DNA of 64,000 bases from Desulfobulbaceae bacterium. GTDB lineage: Bacteria; Desulfobacterota; Desulfobulbia; Desulfobulbales; Desulfocapsaceae. The stretch spans positions 1 to 64,000 of the forward strand of contig JAAELB010000101.1 in the NCBI GenBank assembly GCA_024227155.1, in the 5' to 3' direction. The translations under genes were made by a program, and so were the position numbers. Position 1 is the first letter of the stretch, and each line of letters begins with the position of its first letter. Positions 18,127 to 26,853 of the stretch are shown here, piece by piece. Under the pieces are notes generated by a model that saw nothing but the letters and a program-made list of their open reading frames with translations, did no database searches and was not told the origin of the DNA.

Positions 18127-18315
18127 CTATTCCAACTCAGCGTCGAGAGAGTAAACAGTTCTCCCGTTGTACTTTCCACAACTACCACACAGACGATGTG
18201 GCTCCTTTGGCTCTCCACAATGTCCACAAAGTGACAGCCCAGGGGGAGTCAAAGCGTCATGTGATCGTCTTTTTCGAGTACGGGAACGGGAATGTCTTCT
18301 TTTAGGTAAGGCCAT
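18127..18315 (-). CDS. rpmF: 50S ribosomal protein L32
   Basis: A 62-residue ribosomal protein with the standard start MALPKRRHSRSRTRKRRSHDAL and four cysteines in CGHCG...CGSCG, i.e. the zinc-binding form of L32. The ATG at 18315 follows GGAGG; the longer frame adds four residues that are not part of L32. It is placed between yceD and plsX as in many bacteria. Confidence 0.96.
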   Translation of the reverse strand: MALPKRRHSRSRTRKRRSHDALTPPGLSLCGHCGEPKEPHRLCGSCGKYNGRTVYSLDAELE

Positions 18316-18362
18316 TGTATCCTCCAAATTTGGTATGAATCATACCATAATAATATTTTAAG

Positions 18363-18872
18363 TTATTTCTTTAACTTACTAAGTATTGCAAAGGGTGAAC
18401 CACTGTTATCCTTTGAACAGTCACATGTTTCCCTGTTTAGGTTAACACCACAGCCAGCACAAATTCCTCTACAATTATCACTACATAGAACTCTAAGGGG
18501 CAAATCCAGATAGGCCTGCTCCATCAAAATTCCATCAACATCTATTTCTGGTTCCCGAACGTAAAACGTATTGACATCCTGCTCAATGCACTCTACATCC
18601 TGCAATTCAGGTATCTCTTCTTCTCCCAGAATCACAATATATTCGAAACTACTCTGCAGATCCGATTTAACATCTGCCCCGCATCTCCCGCATCTGGAAA
18701 AATATTTTCCTTTCAGTTCGCCTCGCAAAACAATATTTTCATTATTTCGTCGGCTCACAGTTATCTTAGCTACGGCTGTAACATCAAGCTCTGCATCACT
18801 TGGTAACCAGCTGTTATCTTCAACAGTGAGGCGGATTGGTTGTGCACCAATATCATCAAAATGCAATTTCAT
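18363..18872 (-). CDS. yceD: YceD family (DUF177) 23S rRNA accumulation protein
   Basis: A 169-residue DUF177 protein, associated with 23S rRNA accumulation in E. coli and usually placed directly before rpmF. It has a Cys pair in CGRCGADV and a C-terminal cluster, CSDNCRGICAGCGVNLNRETCDC, that looks metal-binding. It is the first gene of the long operon. No clear ribosome site precedes the ATG at 18872; an inverted repeat lies 10-40 nt upstream. Confidence 0.88.
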   Translation of the reverse strand: MKLHFDDIGAQPIRLTVEDNSWLPSDAELDVTAVAKITVSRRNNENIVLRGELKGKYFSRCGRCGADVKSDLQSSFEYIVILGEEEIPELQDVECIEQDVNTFYVREPEIDVDGILMEQAYLDLPLRVLCSDNCRGICAGCGVNLNRETCDCSKDNSGSPFAILSKLKK

Positions 18873-19213
18873 GGATCGTGAGTTTATACCTATCAGCCCA
18901 CATGGGGTATAAATGGTTCGAAGGTCTCCCTACATTTGCCCTCTGGCTTAAAACATCCTTTTGATTTGTTGTTTTTATGACATGACCGCAGAGATGAGGC
19001 AGCAGACAACAAAATATCAAAAATAAAAAGAATGAAAAATAATCAATTTATTTCAAATTGGCTAGAAAAAAACAACTTCCCCCTAAAAATCAGTAAAAAT
19101 AGTGTGAAACGTCAGTCATTACCAAACTCAGAAGTTGCTCCGCTTGTCAAGGCAAAGAAAGAGAGCCGTAGGCACATGGCTATCTCCTGTGTGGTTCAGT
19201 AATCTGAATGGCT
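18873..19213. other. Gene-free region between yceD and mlaC
   Basis: A 341-nt gap, minus-strand genes on both sides. Apart from the inverted repeat at 18883-18913 I see only AT-rich sequence; the yceD promoter must lie here. No RNA gene was recognised. Confidence 0.5.
18883..18913. promoter_or_regulatory. Inverted repeat upstream of the yceD-rpmF-plsX-fab operon
   Basis: A perfect TTTATACC / GGTATAAA pair (18883-18890 with 18906-18913) with a GC-rich centre. It lies immediately upstream of the first operon gene and could be an operator or a leader hairpin. Confidence 0.45.
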
Positions 19214-19822
19214 TCACTCGCTATCATCCTGAAAGGATTCAGTTTTTTCCTCAAGCACCTTCACAAGGCCTTCGAATTTGTCTTTTCTGAGGATGGATTT
19301 AAACTGCTGTTGATAGTTGCGAACCAGGCTCACTCCCTCAATATTGATATCATAAACCATCCATTTTCCTTTTTTCTTTTTCATCACATAGTGGACTGGA
19401 ACCTCAATATCGTTGTTTGCTATTAAAGTAGTGACCTGTGCCCTCTGCCCTTTCACCTTCTCCCCCACGTACTCAACAGTTTGATCAGAATAACCTTCAA
19501 GCTTACCTATATAGACGTTCTCCATCAGCTTGGTCATCAGTTCGGTGAAGTAATCACGCTGTTCTTTTGTGATTTTACGCCATCTCTTCCCCACAACCAG
19601 CCTAGACATCTCACGAAAATCAAACCCTTTTTTTATTTCCGCCATGATTATATTTCGCCGTTCCTGCAAATGGACCGCGCCTTTAAGGCTCTCATCAGTT
19701 AGTACTGCGGTCAATCCGGCCAGAACCGGTTTTAAACTTTCTGTGGGGCCCAGCTCTACGGACCAACCATTGCTACAAAGCATTACAATAACGACAATAG
19801 AAGTGAAAATTAATCTTTTCAT
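19214..19822 (-). CDS. mlaC: MlaC/Ttg2D family phospholipid-binding periplasmic protein
   Basis: A 202-residue protein with a signal peptide, MKRLIFTSIVVIVMLCSNGWS, followed by an MlaC/Ttg2D domain (FDFREMSRLVVGKRWRKITKEQRDYF, then the VEYVGEKVKGQRAQVTTLI and VHYVMKKKKGKWMVYDINIEGVSLVRNYQQQF strands). MlaC shuttles phospholipids between outer and inner membranes. I chose ATG 19822 because the signal peptide begins there; the frame is open to 19993. The usual mlaA/BDEF partners are not in the window. It is 241 nt downstream of yejE and may be independent. Confidence 0.85.
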   Translation of the reverse strand: MKRLIFTSIVVIVMLCSNGWSVELGPTESLKPVLAGLTAVLTDESLKGAVHLQERRNIIMAEIKKGFDFREMSRLVVGKRWRKITKEQRDYFTELMTKLMENVYIGKLEGYSDQTVEYVGEKVKGQRAQVTTLIANNDIEVPVHYVMKKKKGKWMVYDINIEGVSLVRNYQQQFKSILRKDKFEGLVKVLEEKTESFQDDSE

Positions 19823-20063
19823 AAATACTCTAACCCGACTGATTGTTTTTTTAGTCTCACTGGATAAGTGTCTCGAAGCTCTCTCTACTATTTGAAGATA
19901 AGCACTGTATACTGAAATAACGAATAACCCGCTCGCTACGATATATACGCGACAACAAGAAGTCAATACATTGGAATTCTTATTAGTTACCACTTCGTAA
20001 CATCAGAAAAGTGGCATCGCGGGTTGGAGATCACATCACGACAACTGCTTAAACATTGCGCAA

Positions 20064-21131
20064 TCACTTTTTTCTTGGATCGAAAGTTTGCCGGAGGGCT
20101 TCCCCTATAAAAATTAACAACACAAGCATCCCAACCAGTACCCCGAATGCCGAGAGCGACAACCACCAGGCGTCGATATTCCCCTTCCCCTGGGCAAGCA
20201 GTTGTCCAAGACTTGGAGTTGAAGGTGGTACTCCGAGACCTAAAAAATCCAGACTTGTAAGGGCAAGGATGGCTGCGGAAATTCTAAATGGCAAAAAAGT
20301 GACAACCGGCGTCAACCCGTTGGGCAGCAAGTGGTTAAGCATAATTTTTATATTACTAACCCCAAGTGCCCGTGCTGCTTTAACATATTCCAGGTTTCTA
20401 CTTCTCAAAAATTCAGCCCTTACATAGTCCGAGAGCCCCATCCAGCTGAAAAGTGAGAGCAAAATAAGCAGCAACACAATACCTGGTTTAAAAATTGAGG
20501 CAAAAATAATCAACAGGTACAACTCCGGCATGGCCCCCCACACCTCAATAAAACGCTGGGAAAAAAGATCAATTCGTCCGCCAAAATATCCCTGAATGCC
20601 CCCTGCAATTACTCCAACTACTATGCCAATAGCGGTCAGGATTAAGCCAAAAAGTACACTTAAGCGAAAACCATAAATAATACATGCAAGTACATCTCTC
20701 CCTTTATCGTCCGTACCTAAAAAATTATCCGCTGTAGGAGGAGATGGAACCGGACCATCAATTTCCTGATTTATAGTGTCAAAACTATGTTTATTGATGG
20801 GAAAAAGAGCGAAATCAGTTTCCCCTTTGAGTAATTCTTCAAAATAGGGGTCTTTATAGTCTGTTTCAGTTTCAAAATCTCCACCAAAGGTAGTTTCAGG
20901 GTAGGATACAAAAACCGGGGAATAGTACTCTCCCCCATATCTGATTAAAAGCGGTTTATCATTGCTGATAAATTCTGCCAACATCGTTAAAACGAAGAGA
21001 AACAAAAAAATCATCAGGCTGTAGTACCCTCTTTTATTGCGTTTGAACTGAGTCCAGTATCGCCCCCTTTTACTAGCTACAGGAGATACTGGAACACCTT
21101 TTTTTTGACGCTGCTTTCCACACTCAAGCAT
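20064..21131 (-). CDS. yejE: ABC transporter permease, YejE/OppC type
   Basis: A 355-residue binding-protein-dependent permease. There is an N-terminal membrane segment (about residues 35-55), a long periplasmic loop with FLGTDDKGRDVLACIIYGFR, and a BPD_transp_1 domain with an EAA-type loop (EYVKAARALGVSNIKIMLNHLLPN). YejABEF takes up peptides such as microcin C. The ATG at 21131 overlaps the yejB stop (ATGCTTGA) and follows GAGGG. No YejA binding protein or YejF ATPase gene is adjacent, so these must be elsewhere if the transporter works. Confidence 0.88.
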   Translation of the reverse strand: MLECGKQRQKKGVPVSPVASKRGRYWTQFKRNKRGYYSLMIFLFLFVLTMLAEFISNDKPLLIRYGGEYYSPVFVSYPETTFGGDFETETDYKDPYFEELLKGETDFALFPINKHSFDTINQEIDGPVPSPPTADNFLGTDDKGRDVLACIIYGFRLSVLFGLILTAIGIVVGVIAGGIQGYFGGRIDLFSQRFIEVWGAMPELYLLIIFASIFKPGIVLLLILLSLFSWMGLSDYVRAEFLRSRNLEYVKAARALGVSNIKIMLNHLLPNGLTPVVTFLPFRISAAILALTSLDFLGLGVPPSTPSLGQLLAQGKGNIDAWWLSLSAFGVLVGMLVLLIFIGEALRQTFDPRKK

Positions 21132-22176
21132 CAAGACCCTCAAAACTGATACGTGGGTCAACCACAACATAGCTGAGATCTGAAAGCAATCTGCAAATCA
21201 AACCAATAATAGTAAAAAAATAAAGAGTGCCAAGGACCACAGGATAATCCCTGTTTAACACAGACTGATACGCCAGCAAACCCATTCCGTCCAGAGAGAA
21301 GATGGTCTCTATCAGGAGGCTACCGGTAAAAAATGAAGCCACAAAATATCCAGGAAATCCTGTAATTATAGGAATAATACCATTTCTAAAAATATGTTTA
21401 TATAGCACCTGAGTTTCAGATAAACCTTTAGCACGGGCAGTCATTACGTATTGTTTTCTAATCTCCTCCAGAAAGGAATTCTTAGTAAGCATTGTCATAA
21501 CAGCCAGGCTTCCAAAAGCCGATGCAACAATAGGAAGCACCATATGCCACAGATAATCTAGCAATTTCATCACAGGGCTTAAACTTTGCCAGCCATCTGA
21601 GACCAGGCCCCGCAGTGGGAATAGAGACCAGAAACTGCCACCACCAAAAAACACAAGAAGTAAAATGCCAAGCACAAACCCGGGAACGGCATACCCCACA
21701 AGAATCACAGTGGAACTTATCAAATCGAATTTTGTGCCATCGTGAACCGCTTTTTTTATGCCAAGGGGAATACAGGCCCCATACACTATGAGAAAGCTCC
21801 AGAACCCAAGCGACATAGAAACCGGCATCTTGGAAATAACTAGATTAACAACACTCTGGTGATAATAGTAGGAGTTGCCGAAATTAAAAGACAAGTAATT
21901 CTTCATCATGGTAAAAAAACGGACAATCGGTGGTTGATCAAAGCCGTAGAGTTTCTTAAGGTGCTCCACTCTCTCACTGTCCAGGCCAGCTCCTCCCTGG
22001 TAAATAGCCATGGTTCCAGTGGAAACCTCTCCACCCTTGCTAAAACCTTCAATGTCGCCAATCAGCTTTTCCACCGGCCCCCCTGGAACAAACTGTGTAA
22101 TGGCAAAGGTAACAACCATTACTCCAAAGAGAGTCGGAATCATAAGTAAAATTCTTTTCAATATATAGTAGAACAT
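21124..22176 (-). CDS. yejB: ABC transporter permease, YejB/OppB type
   Basis: A 350-residue permease beginning MFYYILKRILLMIPTLFGVMVVTFAITQFVPGGP, the hallmark of OppB/DppB/YejB. A long insert (residues about 40-100) is typical of YejB. The EAA loop is in YVMTARAKGLSETQVLYKHIFRNG. I chose ATG 22176, with AAGGTG upstream. It is the partner of yejE, which it overlaps by 8 nt. It is divergent from rnd, and the promoter must lie within 22177-22444. Confidence 0.88.
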   Translation of the reverse strand: MFYYILKRILLMIPTLFGVMVVTFAITQFVPGGPVEKLIGDIEGFSKGGEVSTGTMAIYQGGAGLDSERVEHLKKLYGFDQPPIVRFFTMMKNYLSFNFGNSYYYHQSVVNLVISKMPVSMSLGFWSFLIVYGACIPLGIKKAVHDGTKFDLISSTVILVGYAVPGFVLGILLLVFFGGGSFWSLFPLRGLVSDGWQSLSPVMKLLDYLWHMVLPIVASAFGSLAVMTMLTKNSFLEEIRKQYVMTARAKGLSETQVLYKHIFRNGIIPIITGFPGYFVASFFTGSLLIETIFSLDGMGLLAYQSVLNRDYPVVLGTLYFFTIIGLICRLLSDLSYVVVDPRISFEGLDA

Positions 22177-22444
22177 GGTCACCTTACCATTGGAACGGTC
22201 TCTCTGCACAAACAGGAAAATCGCCATCTATTACAAATAGCCGTATCGGATATATCAAATAAACAGTTAAAAGAAGATTAATTCTTGTCTTTTCTCCCTT
22301 ATTCTTGTCTTTTTACTATATAAAACCGAGGGCAGAAACATATCTGCCAACAGCAGGCCTTCGAATTTGTACTTTTTACCCCAGGTTATACCACCTGATA
22401 ATCGTCTGGCACCTGACACAACTCGAAAAACTTTTAAACAGAAA

Positions 22445-23572
22445 ATGACCCCCTTAGATACATTAATCCAAGACGAGAAAGAGTTGGCTATTCTTGTTGA
22501 AAAGGCACGGCACACCGATGCCGTTGCCCTTGACACAGAATTTGTCTGGGAACGAACCTATTATCCTCAATTAGGACTAATCCAGATAGCGCTCTCGGAT
22601 GAAGAATGCTACCTCATAGATCCTATTGCAATTACCGACTTACGACCGTTAGGAGAATTATTGTCAGATCGATCTGTCATTAAAATATTCCACGATGCCC
22701 CACAAGACCTCACAATACTGGCGAGGGCAACGGGAGTTATACCGCAAAATATTTTTGACACCAGGCTCTCTGCCGGTTTTTCTAACTTTTCAGCAACTCT
22801 TTCCCTCTGTAATCTTGTAAAAGAACTACTCGACATTGAGCTTTCAAAAGATGAGACCAGAACCAACTGGCTAAAACGCCCGCTTAGCGAAAACCAGATC
22901 AGATATGCCCTTGACGACGTACGCTACCTACGGGCTGTCCGGGTTTTATTGCTCACCAGGATTATCGGTCCAAAAATCAGATCCTGGCTCCAGGAAGAAC
23001 TAAATCTTCTCAACAATCCGGCAAACTACAACGGCTCAACAAATACAGAGAGATATAGAAAATTACGCGGTAGCAGCAGCCTGGACAGAAAAGGGTTGGC
23101 AACTCTCAAAAACCTGGTTACCTGGCGCGAAGGAATGGCCAAAAAATTGAATCGCCCTCGGGGCCATGTACTTAAAGATGCAATACTCCTGGAAATTGCT
23201 AAAGCAAAACCCACTGATGTTGAGCAGCTAAAGGAGCAGGCCTCAATTTCCGAGAAAGGATCAAAGAGATATGGAACCACACTCACAGCAATAGTGGAAA
23301 CCACACTTTCACAAAATGAAACACTCTACCCGCAAATCAAAAAACCCACACGATTGAGTAGCGGAGATAAAGAAAGCCTTCAAAGACTCAACAATCTCAT
23401 AAATTTAAAATGCGAGCTCCTTGGAATTGCGCCATCTCTCATAGGCAATAGCTCTGAGTTAAAAATGTTAATCAAAACCCTGAGTGGTAAGAAAAGTGCT
23501 GAGCTCAAACAGCTACGCCAAACAGAGGGATGGAGAAAAATGTTTTTAGAAGACTTTTTCAGGCAGAACTAG
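22445..23572 (+). CDS. rnd: Ribonuclease D
   Basis: A 375-residue 3'-5' exoribonuclease of the DEDDy type, acting in tRNA 3' maturation and RNA turnover. DEDD residues are visible in ALDTEFVWER, FHDAPQDLTIL and YALDDVRYL (Tyr and Asp). An HRDC-like domain follows at about 205-290 (LARLKNLVTWRE-type helices; here LATLKNLVTWREGMAKKLNRPRG). The ATG at 22445 is the likeliest start by homology, but no ribosome site supports it; the frame is open to 22367. It stands alone and ends before a terminator at 23709. Confidence 0.88.
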   Translation: MTPLDTLIQDEKELAILVEKARHTDAVALDTEFVWERTYYPQLGLIQIALSDEECYLIDPIAITDLRPLGELLSDRSVIKIFHDAPQDLTILARATGVIPQNIFDTRLSAGFSNFSATLSLCNLVKELLDIELSKDETRTNWLKRPLSENQIRYALDDVRYLRAVRVLLLTRIIGPKIRSWLQEELNLLNNPANYNGSTNTERYRKLRGSSSLDRKGLATLKNLVTWREGMAKKLNRPRGHVLKDAILLEIAKAKPTDVEQLKEQASISEKGSKRYGTTLTAIVETTLSQNETLYPQIKKPTRLSSGDKESLQRLNNLINLKCELLGIAPSLIGNSSELKMLIKTLSGKKSAELKQLRQTEGWRKMFLEDFFRQN

Positions 23573-23708
23573 CAGTGACACTTGCAACCCTACCAACCCA
23601 GGCAGCGGATGCTAATTCCTACAGAGGTTGGGAGAGAGAATCTGACTACAGCCAATTGTACGACTATAAAGAAAGAGACCGCATCAAAATAAAAACTACA
23701 CCCTTTCA

Positions 23709-23740
23709 CCCCCTCCAGCAAATAAGAGGGGGCCTTTTTT
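23709..23740 (+). terminator. Rho-independent terminator downstream of rnd
   Basis: CCCCCTC (23709-23715) pairs with GAGGGGG (23726-23732), followed by CCTTTTTT. It is 137 nt after the rnd stop; the stretch between holds no recognisable gene. Confidence 0.8.
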
Positions 23741-23790
23741 CAAATTGTGGTAAGGTCTGAACCTGAGAAACAACCTTTTCGATGTTAATA

Positions 23791-24471
23791 CTATTCTTTT
23801 TTCGACGGTAGCTGGTCCAGATACCATTTCATTGGATCTATCAGCTCAAATCCCTGGTCGAGAATCTTTTTCTTGACGTTCATGACATTATTGGTCAGCA
23901 GGTAAGGAAAAATAGCCTTCTTATCAGTCTCCCAGTATCTCGATACGAGCACGCTACCAAGTGAAATATTTTCTTCACTGACAATATCAACTATTTTTTT
24001 CAGCTGACCCGTCTCCTCATTTACAACCACACAGAGAAGAGTGCCAGGCTCGTCAATATTGAGAACACGCACAAATGCTTTCAAAAGATCTCTGGTTGAC
24101 AAAATCCCTTTAAGATAGCCATCCTCATCCACCACGGGCAACGCCCCAACTTTCTTCTTCTGCATAACCAGAAGAGTATCCTGTAGAGTGTAGAAAGGCA
24201 GTATTGTAAGCGGATTTTTCGTCATAATATCCGCAACTTTATTACTGCCTATCTTACTAAGGGTGACCTCGTAATCGGGTTTTTTTAACAGCGTTGAAGG
24301 CATTGCATCACGCATATCTCTATCGGAGACTATCCCCAGGAGCTTGCCACTCCCATCAATAACCGGCAGATGACGAATATTTTTTTCCGTCATCAACTGC
24401 TTCGCTTCAAAAATCGTCATTTCGACGCCAACAGTAATCAGGTCCGTTGCCATCCTCTCACTTACAAACAT
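23791..24471 (-). CDS. CBS-pair and ACT-like domain protein
   Basis: A 226-residue cytoplasmic protein. Two CBS domains (about residues 7-60 and 78-135) have TEKNIRHLPVIDGSGKLLGIVSDRDMRDA and MQKKKVGALPVVDEDGYLKGILSTRDLLKAF. They are followed by an ACT-like region (about 145-210) starting GTLLCVVVNEETGQLKKIVDIV. Such proteins sense adenine nucleotides or amino acids; the AcuB family has this layout and is often beside a histone-deacetylase-like AcuC, as here (next gene upstream). The ATG is preceded by GGAGG. AcuB-like identity is inferred from architecture and neighbour. Confidence 0.8.
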   Translation of the reverse strand: MFVSERMATDLITVGVEMTIFEAKQLMTEKNIRHLPVIDGSGKLLGIVSDRDMRDAMPSTLLKKPDYEVTLSKIGSNKVADIMTKNPLTILPFYTLQDTLLVMQKKKVGALPVVDEDGYLKGILSTRDLLKAFVRVLNIDEPGTLLCVVVNEETGQLKKIVDIVSEENISLGSVLVSRYWETDKKAIFPYLLTNNVMNVKKKILDQGFELIDPMKWYLDQLPSKKE

Positions 24472-24503
24472 AACACCTCCAGTAATTCATATATAACAGT
24501 GTA

Positions 24504-25463
24504 TTAAAAGGACCTGAGTCCAGCTAACATTTTAATATGATTTTCCACCAACTCCGGGAGCACCTCAAGGTTGTAACCACCCTCAAGTACAGAGACCACC
24601 TTACCGTCCGTGAATTTGTTGACAAGATTCATCATAACATCTGAGACAAAATCGTAACCATATGTCGTCAGGTTCGTCCCTGACATAAGATCACTCTCAT
24701 GGGCATCAAACCCGGCTGAAAGAATTATAAACTCAGGTTTGAATTTTTTGATTGCCGGCACAAGATCCTGCATAATTAACCGTTGATACTCTTCATCACC
24801 CTTGCCTGGAAGAACAGGAGAATTTGAGGTGAACCCGTCACCTTCCCCTATTCCAACTTCAAACTCTCTGCCAGTACCAGGATAAGCAAAAGAAGGATGC
24901 TCATGTATAGAGTAATAGAGCACCGTAGGATCGTGATCGAAAATGTGCTGGGTACCATTGCCGTGGTGCACATCAAAGTCTATTATTGCCACCCTCTCCA
25001 AGCCATATTCCTGTTGCAGATACCTTGCTCCGATGGCCACATTATTAAAGTAGCAAAAACCCATGGGCTTATCCACCTCTGCGTGGTGCCCAGGGGGGCG
25101 AACCGCGCAGAATGCGTTATCCAGCTCGCCTTTCATAACTCCGTCTATAGCCTTCAAAACACCACCGACAGCAAGAAATGCAATTTCGTAGGAATCTCTA
25201 CATACGGCATTATCCGGATGATCAAATTCAGTCAAACCATACATGCATGTTTCTTCAAATTTCATGATGTAATGTATATTATGAACAGCTTCAATCCACC
25301 TCTGATTTGCCCTTTGTGGTTCCAGCAGAATAAGCTTTTCAAGAAGCCCTGTTTCAACCAAACGACTGTGTATCGCCTTTAGCCGTTCTGGTGATTCAGG
25401 GTGATACCCTCCAGTATCATGAAGCAAATATCTATCATCGTAAATAAATCCTGTTTTTTTCAT
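24504..25463 (-). CDS. Histone deacetylase-like amidohydrolase (AcuC/HDAC family)
   Basis: A 319-residue zinc deacetylase of the HDAC superfamily. Active-site motifs: RPPGHHAEVDKPMGFCYFNNVA (His pair), DFDVHHGNGTQHIF (Asp and His zinc ligands), SAGFDAHESDLMSGTNLT, and LEGGYNLEVLPE. I chose ATG 25463, with GGAAGGG upstream. In Bacillus, AcuC deacetylates acetyl-CoA synthetase. The neighbouring CBS-ACT protein and the two acs genes later in the window make that role attractive, but the synthetases are more than 18 kb away. Confidence 0.87.
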   Translation of the reverse strand: MKKTGFIYDDRYLLHDTGGYHPESPERLKAIHSRLVETGLLEKLILLEPQRANQRWIEAVHNIHYIMKFEETCMYGLTEFDHPDNAVCRDSYEIAFLAVGGVLKAIDGVMKGELDNAFCAVRPPGHHAEVDKPMGFCYFNNVAIGARYLQQEYGLERVAIIDFDVHHGNGTQHIFDHDPTVLYYSIHEHPSFAYPGTGREFEVGIGEGDGFTSNSPVLPGKGDEEYQRLIMQDLVPAIKKFKPEFIILSAGFDAHESDLMSGTNLTTYGYDFVSDVMMNLVNKFTDGKVVSVLEGGYNLEVLPELVENHIKMLAGLRSF

Positions 25464-25571
25464 AAGCCCTTCCCATGTGCTGTTAACAACGTCCACGGAT
25501 TTCCCTATGACAGCAGAAATTAATTATATCCTTTTCCTAACTACAACTTTTACTGTTTTTCCAAAGACAGA

Positions 25572-26573
25572 TCACTCCGCCATATTGACAATTACTCTGC
25601 CAGTCTGACCACCCTGTAAGATCAAATCGATTTCAGCACCTAAACCATCAAGAGTGACCTCTCGGCATAACTTCTCCAAACCCTCAGGTTTCCACTCAGT
25701 GGCCATCTTTTTCCAAATCATTCTCCGATGCGCCATTGGACAATTCTGAGAATCAATACCAGCAAGGCTTACTCCCCGTAAAATAAACGGAAAAACGTTA
25801 ATAGGTAAATCAGGAGAAGCAACATTACCACAACAGGTAACGACGCCCTGCGCATCGGTAGATTTTATTGCAGCGGCAAGAATATCACCTCCAACCGTGT
25901 CAACTACACCAGCCCATTGGGGCTTTAACACAGGTCGCTCATTACCTTCGGTTGCCACTTCTCTCGTTATTACTTTTTTCACTCCAAACTGTTGAAGAAA
26001 ATTCAAGGCATCAGGTTTGCCGCTCACCCCAGCCACCTGATAACCGAGTCTCGCCAAAAGCGCAACAGCCAGAGTACCAACTCCTCCCGTTGCGCCAGTA
26101 ACCAGTATCTCACCACGTTCCACCGGAATTTTTTGGGTAAGAGCAAAGACAGACATTGCAGCGGTAAAACCAGCGGTACCGTAAACCATACTCTCGCGAA
26201 GAGTAAGTCCCTCCGGCAAGGGCACTACCCACTCTCCAGGGACCCTTACATACTGGCCAAACCCGCCGGAAGTGTTCATGCCAAGATCATAACTGGTAAC
26301 TATGACTTTGTCGCCAACCTGAAAATCCTCGCTGGCTGTAGCCTCCACCACCCCTGAACAGTCAATTCCGGGGGTGTGTGGATACGACCTGGTCACTCCT
26401 CTGTTGCCGCTAGCGGACAAAGCATCCTTATAATTGAGCGATGAGTACATGACCTTGACAAGGACTTCCCCAACTGGTAATTGATCGATACTTTTCGTTT
26501 CTATTGAACGTTCAAATGTTTTATCGGCAAGCTCTTTGACAACCATTGCCTTGAAAGCAGTTTCACTCATCAT
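25572..26573 (-). CDS. YhdH/AcuI-type zinc-independent medium-chain reductase
   Basis: A 333-residue NADPH-dependent oxidoreductase of the medium-chain family, YhdH/AcuI branch. Motifs: SSLNYKDALSASGNRGVTRSYPHTPGIDCSG near the N-terminus and the cofactor site VTGATGGVGTLAVALLARLGYQVAGVSGK. AcuI reduces acryloyl-CoA to propionyl-CoA. Its position just before the methylmalonyl-CoA modules fits production of propionyl-CoA or detoxification of acryloyl-CoA, but the exact substrate is not shown. The start is ATGATG (26573 or 26570) after GGAGAGGG. Confidence 0.85.
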   Translation of the reverse strand: MMSETAFKAMVVKELADKTFERSIETKSIDQLPVGEVLVKVMYSSLNYKDALSASGNRGVTRSYPHTPGIDCSGVVEATASEDFQVGDKVIVTSYDLGMNTSGGFGQYVRVPGEWVVPLPEGLTLRESMVYGTAGFTAAMSVFALTQKIPVERGEILVTGATGGVGTLAVALLARLGYQVAGVSGKPDALNFLQQFGVKKVITREVATEGNERPVLKPQWAGVVDTVGGDILAAAIKSTDAQGVVTCCGNVASPDLPINVFPFILRGVSLAGIDSQNCPMAHRRMIWKKMATEWKPEGLEKLCREVTLDGLGAEIDLILQGGQTGRVIVNMAE

Positions 26574-26806
26574 CCCTCTCCTGAATCTGATATCATTACG
26601 ATCCTGATCTCCCGTACAAAGACTATTTCATTTAACAAAGCCAACGCTTTAAATTTTTGAGCAAAATCAAAGCTAGCATTTTTCTTACATATTTTCCAAC
26701 TCAAACTGATAAGCAACAATAATTATTATCACAATCAATCCTTAGCGTTACAACTTTCCTCCTGTTCATATTCGAAATCAGCGAACAACTTGACAAGTAA
26801 TTTCAC

Positions 26807-26836
26807 TTGACAAACAAATTAAATATCTAGTAAATG
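26807..26836 (+). promoter_or_regulatory. Candidate promoter next to the GTAAC palindrome
   Basis: TTGACA (26807-26812), an 18-nt spacer and TAAATG (26831-26836). The operator begins 5 nt downstream, where a bound repressor would block initiation. If used for tetR1 the leader would be about 280 nt, so a nearer promoter may also exist. Confidence 0.4.
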
Positions 26837-26840
26837 AACA

Positions 26841-26853
26841 GTAACAATGTTAC
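26841..26853. promoter_or_regulatory. Palindromic operator GTAACAATGTTAC (site 1)
   Basis: A 13-bp palindrome around a single central base. The identical 13-mer occurs at 31711-31723 upstream of tetR2, and a 12/13 match in reverse orientation at 45996-46008 upstream of acs. It probably binds the TetR-type regulators encoded nearby. Confidence 0.65.

Noticed and set aside
18900..18940. GGTTCGAA, like a tRNA T-loop
   Set aside because: No matching T-stem, anticodon arm or acceptor stem can be formed around it on either strand.
23573..23708. Frame continuing after rnd up to 23760 (76 codons)
   Set aside because: It overlaps the rnd end in another frame, runs through the terminator and has no ribosome site.
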